64,000 nucleotides of DNA, taken from Acidimicrobiaceae bacterium (GTDB taxonomy: Bacteria > Actinomycetota > Acidimicrobiia > Acidimicrobiales > Aldehydirespiratoraceae). Shown piece after piece: positions 35,475-44,573 of this stretch (positions are counted from its first letter, which is position 1; each line of letters starts with the position of its first letter). The stretch is taken from contig JAERSO010000017.1 of assembly GCA_016845585.1 (NCBI GenBank), positions 1-64,000 of the forward strand, written 5' to 3'. Position numbers and translations under genes: made by a program. The notes under the pieces were generated by a model that did no database searches, was not told the DNA's origin, and saw only the letters and a list, made by a program, of their open reading frames with translations.

Positions 35475-35558
35475 GGCTCCATCGTGAAGGAGCACCATGT
35501 GATCGCACATCGTCCCAGCGCAGGCTCTCGATGTACCGCAACTGCAGTAGTGGCCGGG

Positions 35559-36341
35559 TCAGTCGAGCGCGTCGCGCTGGGCTTCCATCGCCTCCACGAT
35601 GCCGACCGGCAGGAAGTTGTTCTCGTCGGTGGTGTCGGCCTCGACCAGCTCGACCATCTTCTCCACGACCTCGGCAGGATCCAGTTGATCGGTGGTGACG
35701 ATGTCGCGAACCATCTTGAAGAGATCAGTGGCGGGAGCGTTGACGGAGTCCTCGTCGAACCACTCCCACATCGAGTCCGCCATCCGGTCGTTGAAGCCGG
35801 TGTTGTACGGACCAGGGTTGAGAAGGGTGACGTCGATGCCCTGCGGTGCCAGTTCGGCCCGCATTGCCTTCCCCATCGCCTCCAGGGCGTGCTTCGTCAT
35901 CGAGTACGGCCCGAACGACGGCCCGGCCACGACGCCGGCGATCGACGACACGATGATGATCCGTCCGGAGCCCCGTGCGGCCATGGCCGGGATGGCAGCC
36001 TGCGTGACCGCCAGGGTGCCGAACACGTTGACCTCGAACAGGTGACGAACGCGATCGATCGGCACATCGGCCATCGGGCCCGTCTGGCCGGCGCCAGCGT
36101 TGTTCAGCAGCACATCGATGTCCCAGCCCGAGACCTTGGCGACATCGGTGCTGTCGGTGATGTCGACCTTCTCGACCCGGAGCTGCGGGGCCTCGGCCTG
36201 CAGCGCGGCCGCCTGCGCATCGGTTTCGGTCGTTGCGATGACCGTATGACCGCGCTCGGCCAGGGCCAGCGCAGCACCTTTGCCGAAACCGGAGCCGGCA
36301 CCGGTGATGAGAATCGTTCCTGCGTTCGTTGCGTCGCTCAT
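35559..36341 (-). CDS. Short-chain dehydrogenase/reductase
   Basis: The 260-residue SDR has the cofactor loop TGAGSGFGKG near residues 13-22, NNAGAGQTG, the Ser in IVSSIAG and the catalytic YSMTK. The ATG at 36339-36341 follows AGGAGAG. It is a classical SDR with a slightly long C-terminal tail. It is monocistronic by spacing, and the substrate is unknown. Confidence 0.8.
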   Translation of the reverse strand: MSDATNAGTILITGAGSGFGKGAALALAERGHTVIATTETDAQAAALQAEAPQLRVEKVDITDSTDVAKVSGWDIDVLLNNAGAGQTGPMADVPIDRVRHLFEVNVFGTLAVTQAAIPAMAARGSGRIIIVSSIAGVVAGPSFGPYSMTKHALEAMGKAMRAELAPQGIDVTLLNPGPYNTGFNDRMADSMWEWFDEDSVNAPATDLFKMVRDIVTTDQLDPAEVVEKMVELVEADTTDENNFLPVGIVEAMEAQRDALD

Positions 36342-36477
36342 TGTGCGTCTCTCCTGCGGTCTCGGACGGGCTGCACGGTAGTGCACCGAGCCGGCGTCAG
36401 TTGTCGGAGAACTCCGCGAGACGTCATGATGCTCAACGTGCCTCTCCCCAACCCTTCCCGTAGATCCCGTAGGCATC

Positions 36478-37029
36478 GTGAGTGACGACGACGCTTCGTC
36501 AGCCGACGACAAGGACCAGATCCTGGTCGGCATCTCCTTCGAGGATGCGTTCCGGGCCCGCGAATTCATGTCTGCCGCCGGCCGTCTCGCGTCGAAGGAG
36601 CAACTCGTCCTTCTCGATGCAGTCCTGATCGTGAAGGACGAGGACGGCCGCACCACCGTGGCCGAAACCAAGGATCCGCAGGCCGGCCCGAGCGCATTGT
36701 CGGGTGCCATGTGGGCCGGACTGTTCGGCCTCGTGCTCGGTGGGCCCGTGGGTTGGGTCGCCGGCGTGGCAGTCGGTGCCGGCGCGGGGGTCGCGGCGGC
36801 GAAGGTCATCGACCTGGGCATCTCCGACGAGTGGGTGGCGTGGTTCCGCGATGCCGTCAAGCCGCTCTCGGCGACGGTCGCGCTCCTGGTGGTCGATCTC
36901 GACGAGGACGCGCTGCTCGAGGAGGCCAGGCGCTTCACCGGCTCGCACCTCGTCTACGCAAATCTCGATCAAGGGATGATCGACCGGCTCGCCGAGGCGC
37001 TCGGCGACACCAGCGGCCCGGATGTCTGA
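36478..37029 (+). CDS. DUF1269-family membrane protein
   Basis: The 183-residue protein begins with a cytoplasmic ferredoxin-like half (ILVGISFEDAFRAREFM). It then has a glycine/alanine-rich membrane hairpin around residues 78-105 (GLFGLVLGGPVGWVAGVAVG) and a C-terminal half ending in small charged helices. This is the DUF1269 pattern, whose role is not known. The GTG start is the best in-frame choice. It overlaps the next gene by 8 bp. Confidence 0.7.
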   Translation: MSDDDASSADDKDQILVGISFEDAFRAREFMSAAGRLASKEQLVLLDAVLIVKDEDGRTTVAETKDPQAGPSALSGAMWAGLFGLVLGGPVGWVAGVAVGAGAGVAAAKVIDLGISDEWVAWFRDAVKPLSATVALLVVDLDEDALLEEARRFTGSHLVYANLDQGMIDRLAEALGDTSGPDV

Positions 37030-38248
37030 ACTGATCGATGGCGAACGGCTGTGGGGCCGCCTCATGGCGATGGCCGAGATCGGTGCGACCGCGGCCGGTG
37101 GATCCAACCGACAGGCGTTGTCCGACGACGATCAGGCCGGACGGGACCTCTTCCTCGGGTGGGTGACCGCCGCCGGATGCACCGTGGACACCGACGCGGT
37201 CGGGAACCTCTTCGCCACCCGTGCCGGCACCGACCCTGACGCTCGGCCGGTCGTGCTGGGCAGCCATCTGGACACGCAGCCGACCGGTGGCCGCTTTGAC
37301 GGCGTCTACGGCGTGCTCGGCGGCCTGGAGGTCATCGAGTCGCTGAACGACCGAGCCGTCGCGACGAAGGCGCCGATCCGCGTTGCTGTCTGGACCAACG
37401 AGGAAGGCTCACGATTCCCCGTCTCGATGATGGGCTCCGCCGTCTGGGCCGGTGCGCTCGACCTCGAGGTGGCACGAGCGCTGACCGATGTCGACGGCAT
37501 TGCCGTCGGCGCTGAACTCGATCGCCTCGGTTGGGCCGGGGCGCTTCCGTTCGGCCACGACCTCGGCGCGTACCTCGAGCTCCACATCGAGCAAGGGCCG
37601 GTCCTGGAGGATTCGGGGAGCGAGATCGGGATCGTCACCGGCGTGCAGGGTTTTCGGTGGATGACGCTCGCCGTCTCCGGAGAGCCCGCCCATGCAGGCC
37701 CGACGCCGATGCACCTGCGACGCGACCCGTCCCGCGCGGTCGCCGAGATCCTCACTGGTCTCTATGAGATCTCCGATCGGTACGCGCCGGAAGCTCGGGT
37801 GACGCCGGCGCAGTTCGTGTCCCTTCCGCAGTCGCCGAACACGGTTCCGGCCGAGATTCGATTCTCGATCGACTTCCGCAACCCGGACGGCGAGCTGCTC
37901 GATCAAATGGAGAACCGTGTCCGCTCACTCATCGCGTCTGCCGCCGGCGCGAACGGCTGTGAGTTCGAACTGCGACTCGACAATGTCTCGCCGCCCGTCG
38001 TGTTCGATGCCGGCTGTGTCGCCGCCGTCGACACAGCCGCGGCCGAGAGCGGACTGACGTCCGAGCGAATGGTGTCGGGCGCCGGCCACGACGCGTGCAA
38101 TGTGGCGCGCCACAATCCCGCCGCGATGATCTTCATCCCGTGTCGGGACGGCATCTCGCACAATGAATTGGAATCGATCGAACCGGAGGCTGCAGCGGCA
38201 GGTGTCGAGGTGCTCTACCGGAGTGCGCTGTCGCTGGCGAACGGCTGA
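37022..38248 (+). CDS. M20-family Zn-dependent amidohydrolase (N-carbamoyl-amino-acid hydrolase/allantoate type)
   Basis: The 408-residue protein has the di-metal ligands in GSHLDTQPTGGRFDG, TNEEGSRF and LELHIEQGP, and the late His in CRDGISHNELE. The dimerisation insert with SGEPAHAGPTPM lies between them. These features match the beta-ureidopropionase/allantoate amidohydrolase group, which releases ammonia or carbamate from ureido or amide compounds. It is coupled to the DUF1269 gene. The precise substrate is not clear; it could act in nitrogen recycling. Confidence 0.8.
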   Translation: MSELIDGERLWGRLMAMAEIGATAAGGSNRQALSDDDQAGRDLFLGWVTAAGCTVDTDAVGNLFATRAGTDPDARPVVLGSHLDTQPTGGRFDGVYGVLGGLEVIESLNDRAVATKAPIRVAVWTNEEGSRFPVSMMGSAVWAGALDLEVARALTDVDGIAVGAELDRLGWAGALPFGHDLGAYLELHIEQGPVLEDSGSEIGIVTGVQGFRWMTLAVSGEPAHAGPTPMHLRRDPSRAVAEILTGLYEISDRYAPEARVTPAQFVSLPQSPNTVPAEIRFSIDFRNPDGELLDQMENRVRSLIASAAGANGCEFELRLDNVSPPVVFDAGCVAAVDTAAAESGLTSERMVSGAGHDACNVARHNPAAMIFIPCRDGISHNELESIEPEAAAAGVEVLYRSALSLANG

Positions 38249-38252
38249 CCAC

Positions 38253-38552
38253 TCAACGAACGATGCGAAAGCCGCTCTCGCCTTCCGGCTCCTCGTCGGA
38301 AGTGTCGACGCTCGTCACGTCGGCGTGACGAGATCCGTTCTGGCACCATTCGACGAACGGATCGACCGCCTCGGGCTCACCTTCGGCCACGACCACGACG
38401 ATCCCGCCCGGGAGGTTGCGTACCCACCCCGACACGCCGTGCCACTCGGCCTTCTCGCGACACGACACTCGAAATCCGACGCCTTGGACTCGGCCCTGGA
38501 TGACCAGACGGCGGCGAATCGTCACGACATCCACGGCGCCAGTCTGCCCCAC
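38253..38552 (-). CDS. Acylphosphatase
   Basis: This small protein of 93-99 residues holds the acylphosphatase signature GRVQGVGFR with the catalytic Arg and the Asn in GWVRNLPGG. It hydrolyses acyl phosphates such as carbamoyl or acetyl phosphate. GTG codons at 38552, 38534 and 38525 are all possible starts; the conserved part begins at RRRLVIQG. It lies between two convergent metallohydrolase genes. Confidence 0.9.
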   Translation of the reverse strand: MGQTGAVDVVTIRRRLVIQGRVQGVGFRVSCREKAEWHGVSGWVRNLPGGIVVVVAEGEPEAVDPFVEWCQNGSRHADVTSVDTSDEEPEGESGFRIVR

Positions 38553-38569
38553 TGGCGGTGTTGGGGTGG

Positions 38570-40096
38570 TCAGTTGCCGATCACCGTCATCGGCGTTTCG
38601 AGGTCCATGGGGTACATGGGCCGCCGAATGCGGTGGAAGTCTCTGATGGAGTAGTCCTCACTGCACACGCCGGGGCCTGCCACGGGGACGATGTGGCCGG
38701 CTATCGGTTCGAACACGGCGCGGAAGTGCTGGCGGGACTTGATCAGCAGGTACTTTCGGGCGGTGGGGTCGATACCGATGTGGGTGTAGAACCCGAGATC
38801 GAACGGCTCGAGTGGAAGCGAGCTGACGAGGATCTGGACGCTGCCGACTTCGAGCAGGGCGGTGTCGCCGATGTGTGTCGTGGTGCCGGTGGCCATCGGG
38901 CCGGTGACGACATAGCGGCCATCGGACACCGCGGCGACGCGTGCCGTGAGCGTCATCGGTTCGGCGTCGAGGTCGATGGCGGGCATGTCGAACTTGCCAC
39001 CGATGGGCACCGTGATCTCCGCGCCGACCCCGGCGGCCATCGCCGACTCGACGGTGGTGGGATCGCAGTACGGGCCGGCGACCAGGTCGTCGAGGCCCTG
39101 CGCCATGGCTTCTTCGAGCACCGCCATCACGTCGGTGATGCCGCCGGCCCCGCAGTTGTCGCCGTGGTCGGCCATGACGATCGGTCCCGAGGTCGTCGGG
39201 TCGTCGCCGAGCTCTCGAGCTTGCGCGACCGACACCTCCATCGGGTCGAAGTCGAACACGAACTCGGCCCGGCGGTCCCAGGCCATCGCCATCAGCTCGT
39301 CGCGCAGGCGATCACCGGCGCCCTTGTCGCCGTTGCTGACCACGACCACGCTGAGGCCCGTGTGCGGGATGTCGGAGAGCGGGAAGCCGCCGAAGACCGA
39401 TGCCGTCATCACCTCGCCGGAAGCTTCGGCTTCGATGGCGTGATCCATGATGTCCTTCATGGGCTGAGCGGCAGGCGTCTGGCGCAGCATGTTGGTCATC
39501 ATCGGAAGGACCCCCCACGAGATCACGGGGTCGGCCTCACCGTCCAGCCCGGCCAGTAGGGCGCGGCCTGCCCTCTGGGCGGTCTCGTGCGTGTCGATGT
39601 GGGGGTAGGTGCGGTAGCCCGTGACCACGGTGGCGTTGGTGCAGAGTTCAGGTGACATGCCGAGGTGGAAGTCGAGTGCGACGGCGATTGGCATGTCGGG
39701 CGCGACCACGCGGATACGGCGGAGCAGTTCGCCCTCGGCATCGTCGTGGGTCTGGGTGACCATTGCCCCGTGGAGTGCCAGGAACATCGCGTCCGGCGCG
39801 GTCCGGGCGGCGTCGACGATTCGTCCCGCCATCTCCTCGAATGCCTCGTCGGTGACCAGACCGGACGGCCACGCGGTGGCCACGATCGGAACGTCGACGA
39901 TCGCGCCTCGCGCCTCGAGGAGCTCGTAGAACCCGCCGAACGAGGTGTTGGTGTGGCCGAACAACTCGATCGCTTCCGCCCCGTCCAGAAGTCCACCGTC
40001 CGGTGAGTTGCGCCCGAACTTCTCGATGTCGGTGAGCTGCGGCGAGAACGTGTTCGTCTCGTGCATCATCTCGGCCAGGACGTAGCGCGGTGCCAT
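38570..40096 (-). CDS. M81-family metallopeptidase (MlrC-like)
   Basis: The 508-residue protein has the M81 start (EMMHETNTFSPQLTDIEKF), the catalytic Asp/His group in ALDFHLGM and TYPHIDTHETAQRAG, and the later block VMADHGDNCGAGG. MlrC of sphingomonads degrades linearised microcystin, but most homologues have unknown substrates. The full length is retained. ATG at 40094-40096 has only a weak ribosome site. Confidence 0.8.
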   Translation of the reverse strand: MAPRYVLAEMMHETNTFSPQLTDIEKFGRNSPDGGLLDGAEAIELFGHTNTSFGGFYELLEARGAIVDVPIVATAWPSGLVTDEAFEEMAGRIVDAARTAPDAMFLALHGAMVTQTHDDAEGELLRRIRVVAPDMPIAVALDFHLGMSPELCTNATVVTGYRTYPHIDTHETAQRAGRALLAGLDGEADPVISWGVLPMMTNMLRQTPAAQPMKDIMDHAIEAEASGEVMTASVFGGFPLSDIPHTGLSVVVVSNGDKGAGDRLRDELMAMAWDRRAEFVFDFDPMEVSVAQARELGDDPTTSGPIVMADHGDNCGAGGITDVMAVLEEAMAQGLDDLVAGPYCDPTTVESAMAAGVGAEITVPIGGKFDMPAIDLDAEPMTLTARVAAVSDGRYVVTGPMATGTTTHIGDTALLEVGSVQILVSSLPLEPFDLGFYTHIGIDPTARKYLLIKSRQHFRAVFEPIAGHIVPVAGPGVCSEDYSIRDFHRIRRPMYPMDLETPMTVIGN

Positions 40097-40186
40097 CGGG
40101 CCACCGTAGTTCAGGCCCCCGATCGACCCCCCGGCGATGACGCGAGCCGTTGGCGACGGTCGGGAGACAAGGAGTAAGAAGACGGC

Positions 40187-41308
40187 ATGACTGAAACCGG
40201 CAGAATGCTCCGATCGACCGTGACCGACGGGGGTGTTGTCCGGCTGACCCTGGTGGAAGAAGCTGTCCCAGAGCCTGGCCCCGATGAGATCGTCGTCGCG
40301 GTCGAAGCATCGCCGATCAATCCATCGGACCTCGGCATGTTGTTCGCCGGCGCGGATCCGACATCGTTGGCAACCGATGGCGAGGCGCTGACGGCTCGGC
40401 TCGGTGACGGGGCGGTGAAGGCCAACGCGGCTCGGCTGGGTCAGCCGATGCCGGCCGGCAATGAGGGATCGGGAGTCGTCATCGCGGCCGGGTCATCCGA
40501 CAGTGCGCAAGCGCTGATGGGGAAGCGAGTTGCAGCCCTCAGCGGGGCGATGTACGCCACCCATTCCAAGGTGTCGACGGCCATGTGTGTCGAGATGCCC
40601 GAGCACGTGACGGCAGAGCAGGCCGCGTCGTGTTTCGTGAACCCGCTGACCGCTCTCGGCATGACGGAAACGATGCGTATGGAAGGCCACACCGCGCTCG
40701 TGCACACCGCGGCGGCGTCGAACCTCGGACAGATGCTCCAGCGGATCTGTATCGACGAGGGAATCGGTCTCGTCAACATCGTTCGCCGATCCGAACAGGC
40801 CGACCTGCTCCGTTCGCAGGGAGCCGAATGGGTGGTCGACTCATCGGCCGAGTCGTTTCGGGACGATCTCACCGAGGCGATGTCGGCCACCGGCGCCACG
40901 ATCGCCTTCGATGCGATCGGCGGTGGTCAGGGGGCCGACACGATCCTCGGTTGTATGGAAGCAGCCGCGTCTCGGGGTGCCGCTTTCAGCCGCTACGGCT
41001 CCGACACCCACAAGCAGGTGTACATCTACGGCGGGCTCGATCGTTCGCCGACAGCACTCACGCGCACCTACGGCATGTCGTGGGGTGTGGGTGGCTGGCT
41101 CCTGACCCCGTTCCTCGGCCGAATCGGCATCGAGGGTCTGACGCGGCTGCGCGACCGGGTCACCGCCGAGATCACCACCACCTTCGCCAGCCACTACGAG
41201 GAGACGATCTCCCTGGACGAGATGCTCGATCCCGAGGTGGCTCGCCGCTACGCCGTGCCGACGACCAACGAGAAGCGCCTGGTCACACCCGGCGGCCAGC
41301 TCTCGTGA
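40187..41308 (+). CDS. Quinone oxidoreductase-like zinc-binding-type dehydrogenase
   Basis: The 373-residue MDR protein lacks the zinc ligands of alcohol dehydrogenases and has the QOR-type INPSDLGMLFAG segment and a nucleotide-binding region at HTAAASNLGQMLQRI. It probably uses NADPH to reduce an activated double bond or quinone. Its stop overlaps the GTG of the AraC-type regulator by 4 bp, so both may be cotranscribed and the enzyme may belong to the following catabolic set. Confidence 0.75.
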   Translation: MTETGRMLRSTVTDGGVVRLTLVEEAVPEPGPDEIVVAVEASPINPSDLGMLFAGADPTSLATDGEALTARLGDGAVKANAARLGQPMPAGNEGSGVVIAAGSSDSAQALMGKRVAALSGAMYATHSKVSTAMCVEMPEHVTAEQAASCFVNPLTALGMTETMRMEGHTALVHTAAASNLGQMLQRICIDEGIGLVNIVRRSEQADLLRSQGAEWVVDSSAESFRDDLTEAMSATGATIAFDAIGGGQGADTILGCMEAAASRGAAFSRYGSDTHKQVYIYGGLDRSPTALTRTYGMSWGVGGWLLTPFLGRIGIEGLTRLRDRVTAEITTTFASHYEETISLDEMLDPEVARRYAVPTTNEKRLVTPGGQLS

Positions 41309-42300
41309 CGGGAGGTTGGCCTCGGCGGTTGGCATTCCTGACGCTGCCCGAGTTCAACCTGTTCTCGATGACCGGAGCCATCGAGCCGTTCCGGGTCGCC
41401 AATCATCTTCTGGATCAACAATGGTTCGACTGGACGGTGATCTCACCGGACGGCAACGCCGTCGTCGCCAGCAATCACGTTCGGGTCGACCCCGACGCCT
41501 CGATGGCGGACGCGGTCGATGCCGACCTCACGATCGTGTGTGCCAGCTGGTTCCCTGAGCGTCATGGCACACCGGAGGTGCTCCGTTGGCTGCGTGATCG
41601 TGCGGGCGCGGGAATGCGACTCGGTGGGGTCGACACCGGCTCGTTCGTCCTCGCGGCAGCCGGCGTGCTCGATCGCCAGGAGGCCACATGCAACTACGAC
41701 GTACTCGATGCCTTCCGCGATCGCTTCCCGCGTGTGGCCGTGTCGGATGCGATGTACGTCGCCCACGAGCGGCATGTCACCTGCTCGGGGTCGACCGCTC
41801 CGCTCGATCTCGCGGTGACCCTCATCGGTCAGTCCCACGGTGAGCAACTCGCCGACCGGGTGGCGAGCCATCTGTTCCACCAGCGGTTCGGCGGGGCCGG
41901 ACGCTCACAACGCGGGGTTGTGCACACCGCCTCTGACATCGAGGACCCTCGACTCGCCGCCGCCATCGAGCTGGTGCGCGACAACCTCGCCCACCCGCTG
42001 GGAGTGGACGAGCTCGCCACGGCGGCGGGTACCAACGCTCGCCAGCTCCGCCGCCTCTTCGCCCAGGCGTTCGGCGAGAGTCCATCGGCCTACGGCATGC
42101 GGGTGCGCCTGGACCGCGCCCGTCAGTTCGTTCTGCACACCGAGACGCGCATGCTCGACGTCGCCTTGGCGTGCGGTTTCGAGGGTCCCGAGCACTTCAG
42201 CCGACGCTACCGGGCCGCATTCGGCGTCTCGCCATCCCGGGACCGCAAACAGCATCGCCCTCGTCTCACGTCCGCCACGTTCCCCGAACGGGTCGGGTGA
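41305..42300 (+). CDS. GATase1-like AraC-family regulator (GlxA/GbdR type)
   Basis: The 331-residue regulator has an N-terminal DJ-1/PfpI domain (residues 1-170), in which the nucleophile position reads GGVDTGSF, so Cys is replaced by Asp, as is common in regulators. An AraC helix-turn-helix pair follows (LGVDELATAAGTNARQLRRLF and ALACGFEGPEHFSRRYRAAFGVSP). Known members (GbdR, CdhR, SouR) sense glycine betaine, carnitine or sarcosine in pseudomonads. It ends one base before the direct-repeat element at 42301 and is likely the regulator of the nine-gene operon. Confidence 0.85.
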   Translation: MTGGWPRRLAFLTLPEFNLFSMTGAIEPFRVANHLLDQQWFDWTVISPDGNAVVASNHVRVDPDASMADAVDADLTIVCASWFPERHGTPEVLRWLRDRAGAGMRLGGVDTGSFVLAAAGVLDRQEATCNYDVLDAFRDRFPRVAVSDAMYVAHERHVTCSGSTAPLDLAVTLIGQSHGEQLADRVASHLFHQRFGGAGRSQRGVVHTASDIEDPRLAAAIELVRDNLAHPLGVDELATAAGTNARQLRRLFAQAFGESPSAYGMRVRLDRARQFVLHTETRMLDVALACGFEGPEHFSRRYRAAFGVSPSRDRKQHRPRLTSATFPERVG

Positions 42301-42334
42301 CCGAATCAGTCAACTTTTCTTGCCGATTCGTCAA
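42301..42334. promoter_or_regulatory. Tandem direct repeat, probable AraC-family operator
   Basis: CCGAATCAGTCAA (42301-42313) is repeated as CCGATTCGTCAA (42323-42334), with a one-base gap and one substitution; the GTCAA ends are exactly 21 bp apart. Two direct half-sites on one DNA face with a 21-bp period are the normal arrangement for AraC-family activators. It lies right after the regulator's stop codon and 33 bp before the first operon gene, in an AT-richer stretch. Promoter hexamers could not be assigned. Confidence 0.5.
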
Positions 42335-42367
42335 GACACGGGCACGGAAGCCGCGTACGTTCCAGCA

Positions 42368-43567
42368 ATGGCTGCCATCCACGAGCGCGCTCCCGTTCCG
42401 ATCGCCTCGGTCGAGGCCCTGATCGTCGCCGTTCCTGCTGAGGGCAATGCCTTCGCCGAGGGGGAAGAGGAGACCTTGCTCGTCCGCATCACCGACGAGA
42501 ACGGCACCTACGGCATCGGCGAGTCGGTCTGCACACCAAAAGTCATCCAGGCGATGGTCGAGCAGGAGACCATCCACTTCTGGAGCCAGGGCATCACCGA
42601 CCTGCTGATCGGCGCCGACCCCGTCGAGGCCCGCGCCCTCTACGACCGGATCTACCACGGCAGCTTCTACCACGGTCGCCGCGGCACGTTCATCCAGGCG
42701 ATGTCGGCGATCGACATCGCCCTCTGGGACCTCGCCGGCAAGCAACTCGGTCTTCCGGTCTACAAGCTTCTCGGCGGGGCCCGGACCGACAGGATTCGGC
42801 CGTACGCCACCTGCTACCCGGGTGACATCTACGACGGGCCCATGACCCCGATCGTCGACGAGATCGCACGACAGGCCGAGATCGCGCTCGATCAGGGCAT
42901 CACGGCCATCAAGGTGCCGGTCCTCTTCGGCAGCGACACCACCGACAAGCAGATCGTCGAGTTCACCAGGCAGTGCCGCACCATGGTCGGCGACGACATC
43001 GTGCTCGCCCTCGACCTCGGCTACCGCTGGTGGGACTGGCACGACGCCGCATGGACCCTGAAGCGGATCGAGGATTTCGACATTCACTTCGCCGAGGCCC
43101 CTCTCCGCCACGATGATCTCCACGGCCACGCGCGCCTCGCCGCGGTGTCGCCGATCCGGATCGGCGGCGCCGAGTTCGCCGCCGGCCGGTGGGAAGTCCG
43201 CGAGTGGATCGAGACCGGCGGTGTCTCATTGGTACAGCCCGGCGTGAGCCGAGCCGGCGGTTTCACCGAACTGATGCGGATCGCCGAGATGTGCGAGATG
43301 TACGGCGCCCAGCTCATGCCGCACAGTTTCGCCACCGGCATCACCGACGTCGCCAACTTCCACCTCCAGGCCGCCTCGCTCACGATCCCCATGGTCGAGT
43401 TCCGCTCCAGCCGGCTCGGGCCGTCGCGGTTGCGCACCGAGCTGGTCTCGCCGCCGGAGCCGGAGATCGTCGACGGCTACGCCGCACTCCCAACCGGCGC
43501 CGGTCTCGGGGTCGAACTCAACGAGGATCTCGTCGCCGCCCACACCCGTTCGTCGTCCGGCACGTGA
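42368..43567 (+). CDS. Mandelate racemase/muconate-lactonising-type enolase-superfamily enzyme
   Basis: The 399-residue protein has the capping domain, then a TIM barrel with metal ligands in ALDLGYRWWD, FAEAPL and GGAEFAAG, and the general-base His in LMPHSFATG. It should abstract an alpha proton next to a carboxylate, giving dehydration, racemisation or epimerisation. The sequence does not identify the substrate; betaine epimerases belong to this superfamily. It is the first gene after the tandem repeat and starts at ATG 42368 without an obvious ribosome site. Confidence 0.8.
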   Translation: MAAIHERAPVPIASVEALIVAVPAEGNAFAEGEEETLLVRITDENGTYGIGESVCTPKVIQAMVEQETIHFWSQGITDLLIGADPVEARALYDRIYHGSFYHGRRGTFIQAMSAIDIALWDLAGKQLGLPVYKLLGGARTDRIRPYATCYPGDIYDGPMTPIVDEIARQAEIALDQGITAIKVPVLFGSDTTDKQIVEFTRQCRTMVGDDIVLALDLGYRWWDWHDAAWTLKRIEDFDIHFAEAPLRHDDLHGHARLAAVSPIRIGGAEFAAGRWEVREWIETGGVSLVQPGVSRAGGFTELMRIAEMCEMYGAQLMPHSFATGITDVANFHLQAASLTIPMVEFRSSRLGPSRLRTELVSPPEPEIVDGYAALPTGAGLGVELNEDLVAAHTRSSSGT

Positions 43568-43568
43568 C

Positions 43569-44573
43569 GTGACCGGGACCTCCTCGCCTGGGACGTCGAC
43601 TCGCTGGAACCACACGCCGCCGTTGCCGCTCGTCAGCGCCCCGTTCCTCCATTGGCCGCTGCGTCCAGGAGCGATCCTGCGGCATGTCCTGGGCAGCTGG
43701 CGACCCCACGGTCCGCGGGTGATCATGCTCGTCACGGCGATCGCGGTCTGGAAGTGGTTCAGCCCGACACCGGCTGAAGTGGAGTCGTTCCGTCCCGGAT
43801 GGATGCTGGAGATCTGGGTCCGCAATGTGGTGCTGCTGCTGCTGGCCGCCGGCATTCCCCATCTCTGGCTCTACGTCTGGCGCCGCCAGGGCGACGACCT
43901 CCGTTACGACGCGCGGCCCCTCGGCAGGAACAAGCGCCTCTTCCTGTTCGACGACCAGGTGAAGGACAATGTGTTCCTCAGCCTCGTCCAGGCCCCGATC
44001 GTCGCCTCGCTCTGGGAGGCAGGCGGTTGGTGGGCCTATGCCAACGGTCATGCGGCGGTGTTCTTGTTCGCCGACAACCCCGTGTGGTTCGTCGTGCTGG
44101 TGGCGCTGGTCCCGATCTATTCGGCCTTCTACTTCTCGACGCATCACTGGCTGTTGCATCGCGGCCCGATGTACACCCACGTCCATTCCTGGCATCACCG
44201 CAATGTGAACATGGGGCCCTGGTCGGGCCTGGCCATGCACCCGCTCGAGCAGGTCGTGCTCTTCAGCGATGTGGTCGTGTTCCTGGTGATTGCGTCACAT
44301 CCCGTTCACTTCCTGTTCGCCATGCTCCATCACACCATGGGCGCGCCCCTGAGCCACACCGGTTACGACGGCGTGAGGGTCGGCCCGGTCACGGTGCCGG
44401 TCGGTGACTTCCATCACCAACTGCACCACCGGTTCATCGAGTGCAACTACGGAGGATTCGAGACGCCGCACGACGACGTGTTGGGCTCGTTCCACGATGG
44501 CACGGCCGCCGGAGATGAGCGGATCGCGGTTCGTCGTCGACAACTGAGTGCCGCGAAGCGGAGCAGATCGTGA
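43569..44573 (+). CDS. Fatty acid hydroxylase/sterol desaturase-superfamily membrane enzyme
   Basis: The 334-residue membrane protein carries the three His clusters of di-iron membrane oxygenases: HHWLLH, HSWHHR and HHQLHHRF, with several hydrophobic helices. It should use O2 to hydroxylate or desaturate a substrate near the membrane. GTG at 43569 lies 1 bp after the previous stop and its own stop overlaps the next start by 4 bp, so it is an integral part of the operon. Substrate unknown. Confidence 0.8.
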   Translation: MTGTSSPGTSTRWNHTPPLPLVSAPFLHWPLRPGAILRHVLGSWRPHGPRVIMLVTAIAVWKWFSPTPAEVESFRPGWMLEIWVRNVVLLLLAAGIPHLWLYVWRRQGDDLRYDARPLGRNKRLFLFDDQVKDNVFLSLVQAPIVASLWEAGGWWAYANGHAAVFLFADNPVWFVVLVALVPIYSAFYFSTHHWLLHRGPMYTHVHSWHHRNVNMGPWSGLAMHPLEQVVLFSDVVVFLVIASHPVHFLFAMLHHTMGAPLSHTGYDGVRVGPVTVPVGDFHHQLHHRFIECNYGGFETPHDDVLGSFHDGTAAGDERIAVRRRQLSAAKRSRS

